Shown: positions 50,639 through 59,371 of the stretch, in pieces
Layout of the letters: each line of letters begins with the position of its first letter
How positions within the stretch are numbered: the first letter of the stretch is position 1
NCBI RefSeq assembly: GCF_000336775.1
Contig: NZ_AOLJ01000019.1
Coordinates: forward strand, 104,836-168,835
Direction: 5' to 3'
DNA from: Haloferax gibbonsii ATCC 33959
GTDB taxonomy: Archaea; Halobacteriota; Halobacteria; Halobacteriales; Haloferacaceae
DNA length: 64,000 nucleotides
Position numbers and translations under genes: made by a program
Notes under the pieces: generated by a model
Databases searched by the model: none
What the model saw: only the letters and a program-made list of their open reading frames with translations
Told to the model about the DNA's origin: nothing

Positions 50639-50950
50639 TCAGGCTTTCGGGATGCGGCGGACTTGGAACTCGCGGTAGCCGCCGTAGGCGGCTTCGAGCG
50701 CCCCGAGCCACCAGTTCCAGCGCGTCGCGGGGCCGCCCTCCGGCGCGTCGCGCATGTTCCGCACGATTTCGTCGCCCGTGAGCGCCGCGCCGCGGTCGGC
50801 TTCGGCCTGCCCCGAGTCGGCGAGGTCGCGGGCTTGACGCGCGACGACCCGACGCTCCGCATCGGTGCCGCCGAACTCGGCGAGCGCGTCGCGGAACGAC
50901 TCCTCGTCGAAGGCGGCGTGGGCGTCACCGTGCCTATCGGTGGGAATCAC
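50639..50950 (-). CDS. Small hypothetical protein (GTG start)
   Basis: A 103-aa protein, GTG 50950. It is helical and acidic: 'DEESFRDALAEFGGTDAERR', 'VVARQARDLADSGQAEADRG', and a Trp-rich end 'RWNWWLGALEAAYGGYREFQ'. The C-terminal aromatic cluster looks like a structured module. I do not recognise the family. It lies between the reductase and the matrixin gene on the same strand, spaced over 100 nt from each. Confidence 0.75.
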   Translation of the reverse strand: MIPTDRHGDAHAAFDEESFRDALAEFGGTDAERRVVARQARDLADSGQAEADRGAALTGDEIVRNMRDAPEGGPATRWNWWLGALEAAYGGYREFQVRRIPKA

Positions 50951-51050
50951 GACTGCTCCTACGGGGGCCGTCCCAAAGAAGGACTCGGCCGATTCGACCG
51001 GGCGAGAACCGTCGTTTTCGGCGCGAAGCGCGCCGGCGCGGGCGACGGCG

Positions 51051-52169
51051 CTACGTCCACCACTCGCTCCGGCGCTCGTTGTACGTCGCGTTCCGGAACG
51101 GCTCTGGCTTTTCGTCGTCGGCCTCCGCGCCGAGGTAGTGTGCGGTCCAGTAGCCGACGTGCCAGCCGACGGCTTCGGTGTCGAGGTCGACGAGGATGAC
51201 CCGATAGCTACCGTACGTCTCTAACGCGCCGTCGCCGTCCGGGTCGTAGCCGCTGACGGCGGCACAGGAGACCGCGCCCGGGGCGCACGGCGAGGAGTCA
51301 GCAAAGGAGATGCGAACCTCGGCGTCCGCCGGGTCGTCCACGTAGGTGTAGGTGAGGTTGTCGGGCATCCCCGGCGCGCCGTCGGCGAAGTAATCGAGGG
51401 CGTGACGGACCTGCTCGCGGGCCGCGTCGGGGTCCGAGGCGTTCGCGTCGTCGACGTAGACCGTGAAGTTCGGGTCGTCCCACGGGAACGCCTTCTCGGT
51501 CGCGTTCGTCCGCGGGAGCGTGTAGAGGATGCCCGTGGCGTTCATCAGGGCCGCGGGCTCGTCGCCGTGGGCGAGACCGAGCGTGTGGCCCAGTTCGTGT
51601 TCGATGATTTCGACCGTCGAGTCGTCGCTGAACCCGGTTCGGATGTAGACGGTCTCGGGGCGGTCAATCTGCCGGGCGTCGGTGATGTGCGGCGCGCAGC
51701 CGACCGCGTCGGCCTGTCCGCTACACTCGGGGATGGTGTCGGAAAAGCGGACCACCATGTCCGGGTCGCGGGCGTCGGCGTCGACCTCGTAGTCGACCTC
51801 GTAGCCGAGGTACCGCGCGTCGTTCGCCTCCCAGAACGTCGTCGCCTCGCTCACGAGCGCGGCGTAGTCGCGGTCGTTGGCGGCGGCCTCGACGGCGACG
51901 ACGACCGGCTCGGAGCCCCACGGACCGTAGCCGGAGGCGGGCGTGAACGTCTCTGTCGGCTCGGCTGTCGGCTCGGGCGTCGGCGACGCGGTGGGCGTTG
52001 CAGTCGCGGTCGCTGACGGAGCCGTAGTCGAGACTGCGGTCGACGGCGTTTCGGTGGTCGCCGCGGTCGGAGCGGTCGTCGAAGTCGTCGCGTCGTCTCC
52101 CGGCGACACCGGCGCGGCACAGCCGGCGAGGACGACGAGCGCCGCGACGAGGAGGGTCGAACCGCGCAT
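51051..52169 (-). CDS. Secreted lipoprotein, matrixin-like metalloprotease
   Basis: A 372-aa exported lipoprotein. The signal peptide ends in lipobox 'LAGC' (Cys16), and a long Thr/Ala/Pro-rich linker (about 27-80), probably glycosylated, follows. The zinc site is 'IIEHELGHTLGLAHGDE', the HExxHxxGxxH metzincin motif, with 'AALMNATGILY' near the Met-turn. C-terminal domain has a further 'EVRISFADSSPCAPG' and 'CAAVSGYDPDGDG' part. It would degrade proteins outside the cell. It precedes, and is transcribed in the same direction as, rnpB upstream. Confidence 0.92.
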   Translation of the reverse strand: MRGSTLLVAALVVLAGCAAPVSPGDDATTSTTAPTAATTETPSTAVSTTAPSATATATPTASPTPEPTAEPTETFTPASGYGPWGSEPVVVAVEAAANDRDYAALVSEATTFWEANDARYLGYEVDYEVDADARDPDMVVRFSDTIPECSGQADAVGCAPHITDARQIDRPETVYIRTGFSDDSTVEIIEHELGHTLGLAHGDEPAALMNATGILYTLPRTNATEKAFPWDDPNFTVYVDDANASDPDAAREQVRHALDYFADGAPGMPDNLTYTYVDDPADAEVRISFADSSPCAPGAVSCAAVSGYDPDGDGALETYGSYRVILVDLDTEAVGWHVGYWTAHYLGAEADDEKPEPFRNATYNERRSEWWT

Positions 52170-52257
52170 ACCGAGACTGCGGTGGCGAACGGTCAAGAGC
52201 GTTTCCCGACGCCGCGACCCGACCGACGGCGCGGCCGCTCGGGCGTTCGAAAGCGGC

Positions 52258-52702
52258 TGAGAGGAGTAAGCCCCCTTCTGTTCGTCCCAGCATTCGGCTC
52301 AGCGTCCGCGTCCTTCTCGGGGCGAGCCCCGAGGGCGCGACGGGCGAACCCGACGCGCCGTCCGAACTACCTTCGCGGCGCGGACTTGCACCGGTGAGGA
52401 TTCGCCGTTCCATCCGTTCTCGACCGTCAGAGATGGCGACGCCATCTCACTCCCTCTGCGGGTTAACTCCCTTCCCTTACGGGTCGGTTCGCACGCGGAC
52501 GGGTCTCCCGTCCGCGCCGGCGACGGCGGAGCCGTCGCGCGCGCATCATCGGTCAAGTCGAGCGGTCTCGTTTCTGTTCCAGCGCCAGCCGTCTCCGACT
52601 CCGGGCTTGCGCCCGGTCACCCGTTCGGACGGTGGGGGGACTTTCCTCATGCCCGTCTCGGGCACGGGAACTGGGCTCTCTCTGCCGACCTACCCTAGTC
52701 CG
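52258..52702 (-). ncRNA. rnpB: RNase P RNA (archaeal type A)
   Basis: On the minus strand the hallmark universal motifs occur in order: GAGGAAAGTCCCCCC (around 52633-52648), the ACAGAAACGAGACC block (about 52560-52577), GGTGCAAGTCCGCGCC (about 52378-52393) and AGAAGGGGGCTTACTC (about 52263-52281). The specificity- and catalytic-domain helices between them are GC-rich with UUCG/GCAA-type loops. The length of about 440 nt suits haloarchaeal RNase P RNAs. The ends are estimated to within ~15 nt. A CGCTTATCC element at about 52709-52716 is a plausible promoter. It cleaves tRNA 5' leaders. Confidence 0.93.
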
Positions 52703-52836
52703 GTCGGTCGGATAAGCGGTTCGATTAACGGGGTCATACGCGGGTTTAGTCGCCCGTTATGTGGCACCGATTCTACATAACAACCCGATAACATTCGAGG
52801 GAAGCGTTGAAGTCACCACAGGACTTGAATGATAAT

Positions 52837-53439
52837 ATGTCCGAGGCGCAGACCGTACACCTCACCTACGAGGATGGGGCGCGGGCGGTCGAACTAGCGC
52901 GGGAATCGGTCGAATCGTACGTTCTTCACGGACAGAGAGAGCAACCGGGCAGCATGCGCGACGCATTTTACGCCCGAACCGGGGCGTTCGTCCGCATCAA
53001 GTCGACACGTGGGCGCGGTCGACTGCGGGGCTGTGCGGGCGCGTATCGGGGGAAAGACCAGCTCGGTCACGCCATCGTCGACGCGGCCATCAAGGCCGCG
53101 TCGGGCGACTCGTGCCAAACCGAAATCGAAGCACCCGAACTCCCGAATCTGAACATCTCTGTTTGTATCGTCAACAATTACACGCTGACTAACGACCCAG
53201 TCGCCGACATCGAACTCGGCACGCACGGGGTCGCCATCGACGCCGGCGGCACCCACGGCTGGATGTACCCGACCCTGCCCATCGAGCTCGGCTGGTCGAA
53301 AGAGGAGTTCCTCACGAACGCCTGTCGCAAGGCCGGCCTGTCGCCGCTGGCGTGGCAGGACGACGACACCATGATCACCCTGTTCGAAGGGCAGGTCTTC
53401 CGCGAGCGCGACGACGGCGGGAGCGTCGAAGCGCTGTAA
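52837..53439 (+). CDS. AMMECR1-domain protein (TIGR00296 family)
   Basis: A 200-aa protein with the AMMECR1 fold: 'GAFVRIKSTRGRGRLRGCAG' near the N-terminus (the conserved LRGCIG-type motif), 'SGDSCQTEIEAPELPNLNIS', 'IELGTHGVAIDAGGTHGWMY' and 'LPIELGWSKEEFLTNACRKA'. Family members are found in archaea and eukaryotes; in archaea they are often next to MEMO or radical SAM genes, but none is here. ATG 52837 is chosen over one ten codons upstream. Function unknown. Confidence 0.93.
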   Translation: MSEAQTVHLTYEDGARAVELARESVESYVLHGQREQPGSMRDAFYARTGAFVRIKSTRGRGRLRGCAGAYRGKDQLGHAIVDAAIKAASGDSCQTEIEAPELPNLNISVCIVNNYTLTNDPVADIELGTHGVAIDAGGTHGWMYPTLPIELGWSKEEFLTNACRKAGLSPLAWQDDDTMITLFEGQVFRERDDGGSVEAL

Positions 53440-53527
53440 GTCGTCGCGGCGACGACTCGACTCCTTGGGGGGAGAACCGAACTGGCGAGCGACGGCTTCG
53501 AGCGTCGCCGCAAAACGAGAACGCGTC

Positions 53528-54685
53528 TTACTCGTCGCCGAAGCCGACCAACTCGGCGTCCTCTCTGGCCCGCGTCGCGGCCGCGTCGATGTCGAACTCG
53601 AACTCCGAGACGACCTCGCCGTCGCGGATGAGCGGTTCGAGGAGCGCCTCGCCGTCGGTCGGGCCGGGGCGTCCGCGGAGGCCGACGTGGTGGCCGCCGT
53701 CGGCCGTGCGGTAGACCTCCTTCACGCCGGAGAGCTTGCCCCGCTTGGCCGCGGGTTCGCCGTCGACTTCGACGATGTCGAGCGCGAAGTCCACCGGGTT
53801 GGCGTTCGAGATGTAGCCGCCGACGCCGAACCCCTCGACCACGTCGCGGAGGTGCCGGAGTTCCGCCGGGCCGAGGCCGCCGCTCACGAAGATGCCCACG
53901 TCCTCGTGGCCGCGGGCGTCGAGTTCCCAGCGGACCTCCCGGACGATGTGTCGGAAGTCCCCCCGCCGCGAGGACGTGGTGTCGAGGCGGACGCTGTCGA
54001 GGTCGTCGCCGAGCGTCTCGACCGCCTGCAGCACCTCCTCGGTCTCGTCGCCGTAGGTGTCGCAGAGAGCGACCCGCGGCACGTCCTCGTCGACGGCCTC
54101 GTCGAAGGCGCGGAACGCCTCCGCCTGGTTGCCGCGACCGAAGGCGATGAGGAGCGCGTGGGGCATCGTCCCCGACGCCTCCTTCCCGAGAATCTCGCCG
54201 GCGGCGACGTGCGAGAAGCCGTCGAGGCCGGCGACGAGGGCGCTCCGCTCGACCATCGCGGCGATGGAGGGGTGGACGTGGCGCGCGCCGAACGAGAGAA
54301 CCGTCGAGTCGGGGGCCGCCGTGCGGGCTTCGAGGGCGGCCGTCGCACAGCCCGAGGCGTGCGAGAGGAAACCGAGCAGCGAGGTTTCGAGCCGAGCGAA
54401 CTCGAGGTAGTCGCCCTCGATTCGCATCACCGGACCGCCGTCGAACAGCAGGCCCTCGGGCATGGCGTCGACGTCGATATCGCGGTCGGAGAGCAGTTCG
54501 GCGGCGTCTTTCACGCCGGCGAACAGCTCGAAGTCGCCGTCGGGGAACTGGTCGGCCGTCACCTCGGCGACGACGCGGGGGTTCTTGCCCGCGTGTCGGA
54601 GGGTCGCCTCGGTCCGCTCGAAGTAGGCGTCGGTCGCGACGCCCTCGCGGATGGCCTCGGGACCGACGATATCGAAGTCACTCAT
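53528..54685 (-). CDS. Nicotinate phosphoribosyltransferase
   Basis: A 385-aa NAPRT converting nicotinate and PRPP to nicotinate mononucleotide in NAD salvage. 'MSDFDIVGPEAIREGVATDA' opens; 'LGFLSHASGCATAALEARTA', 'LSFGARHVHPSIAAMVERSA' and 'FVSGGLGPAELRHLRDVVEG' are family motifs, the phosphate/PRPP-binding loop lying in 'IFVSGGLGP'. ATG 54685, with a MESAP extension five codons earlier considered less likely. Supplies substrate for NadE at 1615; nicotinamidase-like gene 58151-58723 supplies nicotinate. Confidence 0.92.
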   Translation of the reverse strand: MSDFDIVGPEAIREGVATDAYFERTEATLRHAGKNPRVVAEVTADQFPDGDFELFAGVKDAAELLSDRDIDVDAMPEGLLFDGGPVMRIEGDYLEFARLETSLLGFLSHASGCATAALEARTAAPDSTVLSFGARHVHPSIAAMVERSALVAGLDGFSHVAAGEILGKEASGTMPHALLIAFGRGNQAEAFRAFDEAVDEDVPRVALCDTYGDETEEVLQAVETLGDDLDSVRLDTTSSRRGDFRHIVREVRWELDARGHEDVGIFVSGGLGPAELRHLRDVVEGFGVGGYISNANPVDFALDIVEVDGEPAAKRGKLSGVKEVYRTADGGHHVGLRGRPGPTDGEALLEPLIRDGEVVSEFEFDIDAAATRAREDAELVGFGDE

Positions 54686-54775
54686 TGGCGCGGATTCCAC
54701 CCGGCCGATGAAAAAGGTGTATAATCGGTCACGTGCGTCGAAGAGGAATTTTCTTCACCGCGATGGACGGGCCGA

Positions 54776-55093
54776 TCAGCAAACGAGGATGCTCGTGCGG
54801 TAGGTGGTGTCGTCTTTTTTCACGTATCCATTGCCGACACTCCACCGACGGTCGTCAAAGCCCGCGGGAGACTCGGAAAGCGCGTCGTCGAACAGCGCTT
54901 GCTCCTCTGGCGAAAGCGAGTCGTACGGAACGACGTCAGCGTCCGCAGGAACGTCGTCGGCTGGGTCGACTCCCAGAGACTGACCGCAACTGTTCGACCA
55001 CGGAACGAGCGTTCCGGTGGCGAAGAGGAAGACGACGACGAACAGGACGAGCGAGAGGGAGACGATAGCGAACAGACCGAGCCGACGGGGCAT
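54776..55093 (-). CDS. Small membrane or secreted protein with two Cys
   Basis: A 105-aa protein with an N-terminal helix ('LFAIVSLSLVLFVVVFLFAT', about 6-25) that could be a signal anchor, then an acidic extracytoplasmic domain 'DVVPYDSLSPEEQALFDDAL' and a C-terminal 'TTYRTSILVC'. Cys36 ('SNSCGQSL') and the final Cys could form a disulfide. No recognised domain. It lies 36 nt from the Hvo_1808-type gene on the same strand. Confidence 0.78.
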   Translation of the reverse strand: MPRRLGLFAIVSLSLVLFVVVFLFATGTLVPWSNSCGQSLGVDPADDVPADADVVPYDSLSPEEQALFDDALSESPAGFDDRRWSVGNGYVKKDDTTYRTSILVC

Positions 55094-55129
55094 ACAACCT
55101 AATGTCAGTTATGACACAAGTGCTTTCTC

Positions 55130-56560
55130 CTACCTCTGACGGTGAACCTCGTCTAACCGCTCCACCGTCGGCGCGTTGACGACGGTGACGGTGTCGCCGT
55201 CTCTCGTCACCCGGTAGGCGTCCGCGAAGGGGCCGTCGTCGACGAGGTAGGTGTTCTCGCCCGCGTACGACCCGCCGAGGCGGAGCTTCAGCGTGTAGGT
55301 CACGTAGGCCCGCTCGAACTGCTCGGCGTCCGCCTCGGAATCCCAGACCGTCTTCCAGACGTAGCCGCGCTCGTGCGGGTTCGCCTCGTAGGTCTCGTCC
55401 GACGCCGGGCGGTAGGGAACCACCGCGTCGCCGGCCCAGCCCTCGGAGGGACCGGCCGTGTAGTTGTACGGCGAGTACGCGCCGGTGTCCTGTTGGAGTC
55501 GCCCCCGGTCGATGGCGCGGTGCTTCCAGAACGTCGCGAAGATGGACGCCTCGCCGACCGTGTCGGCGACGGGGTCGGTGTCGTAGCGCGTCCACGCGGC
55601 CGACGAGCGGTCTTCGACCGTCACCTCGACGGGGCGCTCGTCGGGGTATCGCTTCGGGTGGAGCACCTGCTCGGTCGAGGCGGGGCGGTCGGCGTAGGCG
55701 TCGTCGACGGCCGCCCAGCCGCCGCGCTCGCGCAGGTCGGCGACGAACGTCGGACCCTCGCTGTAGGGCGCGTAGATGGTCAAGAAGACCGGGTAGTCGT
55801 ACGACCCGCTTCCCGAGCCGCTGGCCGGCGGCCGGGGGACGCACTCCCAGTCGGTCTCACAGCGCTCCTCGTACAGTCGGTCGACGTAGCGGGCGTCGCC
55901 TTCGACCAGTCCGTTCTCGGCGAGTTGGGCGTCCTGCGTCGGCGGCGAGCCGTCCAGCCCGAAGTGCTGGTCCTGCAGGGCGTGGTGGAGTTCGTGAGCG
56001 AGCGTCCGCCGGTCGATGGTCGGTCGGTCGTCGTCGCTCACGAGGACGATGCGGTCCTCCGAGGGCGAGTAGTAGCCGAGCACCGCGCCGCCGTACAGCT
56101 CGTCGAACACCTCGTCGATGGTCCGGTCCTCGCCGACCAGCAGGAGCGCCTCCCACACCTGGTCGTTCCAGTCGCTGTGGACCGGGTCTGCGGGCTCCTC
56201 GGACTGGTTTCGGTACTCGGCGCGCGAGATGACCTCGACCGGCACGGACTCCTCGAACTCCAGTTCGCGCACGACCTCGACGCGGGCCATCGTCCGGGCG
56301 ACGAACGCCTCGCGCTCCGTCGCGTTCAGGCCGTCGGACTGGTTGACCGCGATGGACTCGTTGTACCAGTAGCCGGCCTCCCAACCCAGCCGGTCGGTCG
56401 GCGGGTCGTCGGGCCACGCCCAGTCCTCGGCCGGGTCCGCGGTCCCGTCCGCGTCGTTGGACGCGTCTCCCGCGGCGTTCGGGTCGGAGACGGGGGCGGC
56501 ACAGCCCGCGACGACGAGGAGAAGGGCGGAGAGAACGGCGGCGAGGCGGCGGCGATTCAT
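55130..56560 (-). CDS. Hvo_1808-family surface lipoprotein with HExxH (zinc protease-like)
   Basis: A 476-aa exported lipoprotein: signal peptide, lipobox 'VAGC' (Cys20), and a domain with 'LAHELHHALQDQHFGL' (HELHH, 189-193) and a later 'NGLVEGDARYVDRLY' (Glu220), an arrangement like gluzincin zinc proteases. Paired 'LGWEAGYWYNESI' and 'DQVWEALLLVGEDR' segments match the Hvo_1808 family first named in H. volcanii. It is followed on the same strand by a paralogue 46 nt upstream in transcription. Substrate unknown; the protease role is inferred from HExxH. Confidence 0.9.
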   Translation of the reverse strand: MNRRRLAAVLSALLLVVAGCAAPVSDPNAAGDASNDADGTADPAEDWAWPDDPPTDRLGWEAGYWYNESIAVNQSDGLNATEREAFVARTMARVEVVRELEFEESVPVEVISRAEYRNQSEEPADPVHSDWNDQVWEALLLVGEDRTIDEVFDELYGGAVLGYYSPSEDRIVLVSDDDRPTIDRRTLAHELHHALQDQHFGLDGSPPTQDAQLAENGLVEGDARYVDRLYEERCETDWECVPRPPASGSGSGSYDYPVFLTIYAPYSEGPTFVADLRERGGWAAVDDAYADRPASTEQVLHPKRYPDERPVEVTVEDRSSAAWTRYDTDPVADTVGEASIFATFWKHRAIDRGRLQQDTGAYSPYNYTAGPSEGWAGDAVVPYRPASDETYEANPHERGYVWKTVWDSEADAEQFERAYVTYTLKLRLGGSYAGENTYLVDDGPFADAYRVTRDGDTVTVVNAPTVERLDEVHRQR

Positions 56561-56605
56561 AGCGGATGCAGGGGCGGGAGACGAAAAAGCGTCTCGGCGC
56601 GGGGG

Positions 56606-58051
56606 TTACGACGCGAGTCCCGGCCGAATCTCGTCCACGTCGGCGGGTGCCGGCCCGTTGACGATGACGACGCGGTCGCCGGTCCGGACGACCCGGAAGG
56701 CGTCGTTGAACGAGCCGTCCTCGATGACGTAGATGCCGTCGTCCCGCTGGGTGGCGTCGTTGGCGCTGAGGATGTTCAGGTAGGCGTCGTGGAACTCCTG
56801 TGCGTCGCCGTCGGTGTCCCACTCGGTCACCCAGACGTAGCCGTACTCGGTCTCAGCGCCGGCCTCGTTGCGGTAGGGGAACAGGCGGTCGTTCGCCCAC
56901 CCGTTCGACGGCGCGGCGTCGTAGTTGTACGTGTCGTACCGCGAGTTCGTGTCGAGGATGGACTGGACGCGGACGGTCTGCGCGCCGGACGTGCGGGCCT
57001 GATACCAGAACATCGAGAACATCGACGCCTCGCCGACCGTGTCGGAGCCCTCGACGCCCTGTTCGGGGAAGGTGGTCCAGCCGTTCGTCCCCTCGTCGGC
57101 GAAGGAGATGGGACGGGGCGACTCGTCGGTCACGTGGATGGTCTGTTCGGTGGACGCCGGCGGGTTGCGCAGGGCGTCGTTGACGGCCTCCCAGCCGCCC
57201 CGTTCGTACAGGTCGTGGACGTAGACCGGACCGTCGGAGTACGGCTGGTAGATGGTGAGCAGGATGCCGAGGTTCGGACCGCCGCCGCCCGACCCGCCGC
57301 CGGAGCCGCCCGCGGCGGGCGTGACGACGCAGTCCCACGCGCCGGCGTCGCACTGCTCGACGTACTGCCGTTCGACGTACTTGGCGTCGCCCTCGACGAT
57401 GCCGTCGATGGCGAGGTCGCCGTCCTGCGTCTCGCCGCGGAAGCGGGCGTCGGTCAGGTCGAAGTGCTGGTCCTGCAGGGCGTGGACCAGTTCGTGGACG
57501 AGCGTGGCGTTGTCGATGGTGGGCTCGTCGGTCGAGTCGGTGACGATTTTGATTTCGTCGTCGGACGGCGAGTAGAAGCCGAGGACCGAGCTCCCGGTCG
57601 TCTCGGAGATGGCGCTCGCGCTCCCGGTCGACTCGCCAGTGATAAACAGCGCCTCCCACACCTGGTCGTTCCAGCGGTTGAACTCGGAGTCGGCCGAGCC
57701 GGAGCCGCCGGCGTTGCCGCTGCGGTAGTCGGCGCGGGAGATGACGTCCACGGGGACGCGTTCGTCGAACTCCAACTGTCGGATGTGCTCGACGCGGGCC
57801 ATCCCGCGGGCGACGTACGCCTCCATCTCGGACTCGTTGAGGCCGTCGGACTGGTCGACGTCGATGGCCTCGTCGTACCAGTAGCCGTCCTCCCAGCCGA
57901 GCACGTCCCGGTCGGGGTCGGCGAATCCGTCTCTGTCCGGGTCGGGCGTCGCGGGCGGCGCGTCGCCGCCGGGCGCGGCCGTGGGGGCGGCACAGCCGGC
58001 GAGAACCAAGAGTAGGGCGGCGAAAACGGCGCGGAGACCGGTCGTTCGCAT
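56606..58051 (-). CDS. Hvo_1808-family surface lipoprotein with HExxH (paralogue)
   Basis: A 481-aa paralogue of the next gene. Lipobox 'LAGC' (Cys20), 'LVHELVHALQDQHFDLTD' (HELVH, 186-190) and 'DGIVEGDAKYVERQY' (Glu220) line up with the sister protein. Regions 'LGWEDGYWYDEAIDVDQSDG' and 'DQVWEALFITGE' also correspond. A Gly-rich insert near residue 250 ('AAGGSGGGSGGGGPN') is unique to this copy. ATG 58051; the sister gene begins 46 nt further, so the pair is likely one transcript from tandem duplication. Confidence 0.9.
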   Translation of the reverse strand: MRTTGLRAVFAALLLVLAGCAAPTAAPGGDAPPATPDPDRDGFADPDRDVLGWEDGYWYDEAIDVDQSDGLNESEMEAYVARGMARVEHIRQLEFDERVPVDVISRADYRSGNAGGSGSADSEFNRWNDQVWEALFITGESTGSASAISETTGSSVLGFYSPSDDEIKIVTDSTDEPTIDNATLVHELVHALQDQHFDLTDARFRGETQDGDLAIDGIVEGDAKYVERQYVEQCDAGAWDCVVTPAAGGSGGGSGGGGPNLGILLTIYQPYSDGPVYVHDLYERGGWEAVNDALRNPPASTEQTIHVTDESPRPISFADEGTNGWTTFPEQGVEGSDTVGEASMFSMFWYQARTSGAQTVRVQSILDTNSRYDTYNYDAAPSNGWANDRLFPYRNEAGAETEYGYVWVTEWDTDGDAQEFHDAYLNILSANDATQRDDGIYVIEDGSFNDAFRVVRTGDRVVIVNGPAPADVDEIRPGLAS

Positions 58052-58150
58052 ATCGTACCCTTGGACTCCGGAGTGAAGTACCTTGTCGGGTTCGGGCGTC
58101 GAAACGGGCCGGCGCGTACTGTTTTGGTCGTCCCGGCGCAACCGACGCGT

Positions 58151-58723
58151 ATGGCACTCGACCCGAACCGAACCGCGGTGGTCGTCGTCGACATGCAGAA
58201 CGGCTTTTGTCACCCCGACGGGAGCCTGTTCGCGCCGGGGAGCGAATCAGCAATCGAACCCGTCACGGACCTCGTCGACGCCGCCCGCGACGCCGGCGCG
58301 CGCGTCGTCTACACCCGCGACGTGCACCCGCCGGAGCAGTTCGACGGCAATCACTACTACGACGAGTTCGAGCGCTGGGGCGAACACGTCGTCGAGGGGA
58401 CGTGGGACGCCGACCTCCACGGCGACCTCGACGTCCGCGACGAGGACCTCGTCGTCGAGAAGCACACCTACGACGCGTTCTACCGGACGCAACTGGAGGG
58501 GTGGCTCGACAGCCACGGCGTGGACGACCTGCTCATCTGCGGCACGCTGGCGAACGTCTGCGTCCTCCACACCGCCGGGAGCGCCGGCCTGCGGGACTAC
58601 CGGCCGATTCTCGTCACCGACGCGCTCGGCTACATCGAGAAGGAACACAAGGAGTACGCCGTCGACCACGCCGACTGGCTGTTCGGCGAGACGGCGACGC
58701 TCGCGGACGTGGCGTTCGAGTAG
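58151..58723 (+). CDS. Isochorismatase-family hydrolase, probably nicotinamidase
   Basis: A 190-aa cysteine hydrolase. The catalytic triad is visible: Asp15 in 'VVVDMQNGF', Lys101 in 'VVEKHTYDAFY' and Cys136 in 'LANVCVLHTA'. 'YTRDVHPPEQFDGNHYYDE' and the 'EGTWDADLH' stretch match the metal-binding residues of nicotinamidases (Asp/His/His), which favours nicotinamide to nicotinate over isochorismate. A NAPRT at 53528-54685 would use the product. ATG 58151; no in-frame upstream start is convincing. Confidence 0.9.
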   Translation: MALDPNRTAVVVVDMQNGFCHPDGSLFAPGSESAIEPVTDLVDAARDAGARVVYTRDVHPPEQFDGNHYYDEFERWGEHVVEGTWDADLHGDLDVRDEDLVVEKHTYDAFYRTQLEGWLDSHGVDDLLICGTLANVCVLHTAGSAGLRDYRPILVTDALGYIEKEHKEYAVDHADWLFGETATLADVAFE

Positions 58724-58771
58724 GCCGACGGCCTCGCCGGGCACGACTGCAGCCGCGACCTGAGCCGCTCC

Positions 58772-59284
58772 TCACTCCCGAAAGAGCCGGTACGCGCCCT
58801 GTCCGGTGGCGACGGCGTCGTTCCAGTCGCTCGACGGCGACTGCCGGGCGGCCACGTCCGAGTCCTCCTCGGGGTCGGTGCTGACGACGGTGATGGTGCT
58901 CACGCCGACCGACCCGCCGGCGCGGACGACCTCGGCGACCGCGGTCAGGTCGCCCGACGCCCGCCGCAGGTAGTTCACGTTGAGGTTGATGGTGGCGACG
59001 CCGCCGGCGAGCGGGTCGTCGAGCATCGTCCGCAGGGCGATGCCGCCCGCGGTGTCGATGAGCGTCGCCGCGATGCCGCCGTGGATAGTCGGCGGCGACA
59101 CGGTGTTGGTGAGCTTCTCGTCGTACGGGATGGTCATCACGATGCGACCGCGCTCGATGGCGTCGACGCGGGTGTTGAGCCACGACAGGTAGCCGTGTTC
59201 GTCCTCGATGTGCCGCTGGACGATTGCCGCGGCCTCGGCGGGAAAGTCGTCGGTCATGTCACGAACGAGTGTGTCAAATGGCAT
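58772..59284 (-). CDS. PaaI-family hotdog thioesterase
   Basis: A 170-aa hotdog-fold acyl-CoA thioesterase. 'SPPTIHGGIAATLIDTAGGI' is the PaaI signature with catalytic Asp and the His-Gly-Gly turn; 'VATINLNVNYLRRASGDL' and 'VRAGGSVGVSTITVVSTD' complete the hotdog. It hydrolyses hydroxyphenylacetyl- or other acyl-CoA in the family. The start may be ATG 59284 or ATG 59257 (MTDDF); no promoter distinguishes them. It faces a convergent nicotinamidase-like gene. Confidence 0.9.
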   Translation of the reverse strand: MPFDTLVRDMTDDFPAEAAAIVQRHIEDEHGYLSWLNTRVDAIERGRIVMTIPYDEKLTNTVSPPTIHGGIAATLIDTAGGIALRTMLDDPLAGGVATINLNVNYLRRASGDLTAVAEVVRAGGSVGVSTITVVSTDPEEDSDVAARQSPSSDWNDAVATGQGAYRLFRE

Positions 59285-59371
59285 GTAACCGACGGTCGGG
59301 GACGGTCTCGTCGGACACTCGTCAGGTCGGTATCACGTGAGATATATACAGTTTCCCGGACTGATAGGCGT

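Noticed and set aside
52246-52780. Protein-coding frames on the plus strand across the rnpB region
   Set aside because: The sequence matches RNase P RNA consensus motifs on the minus strand; the predicted peptides are low-complexity.
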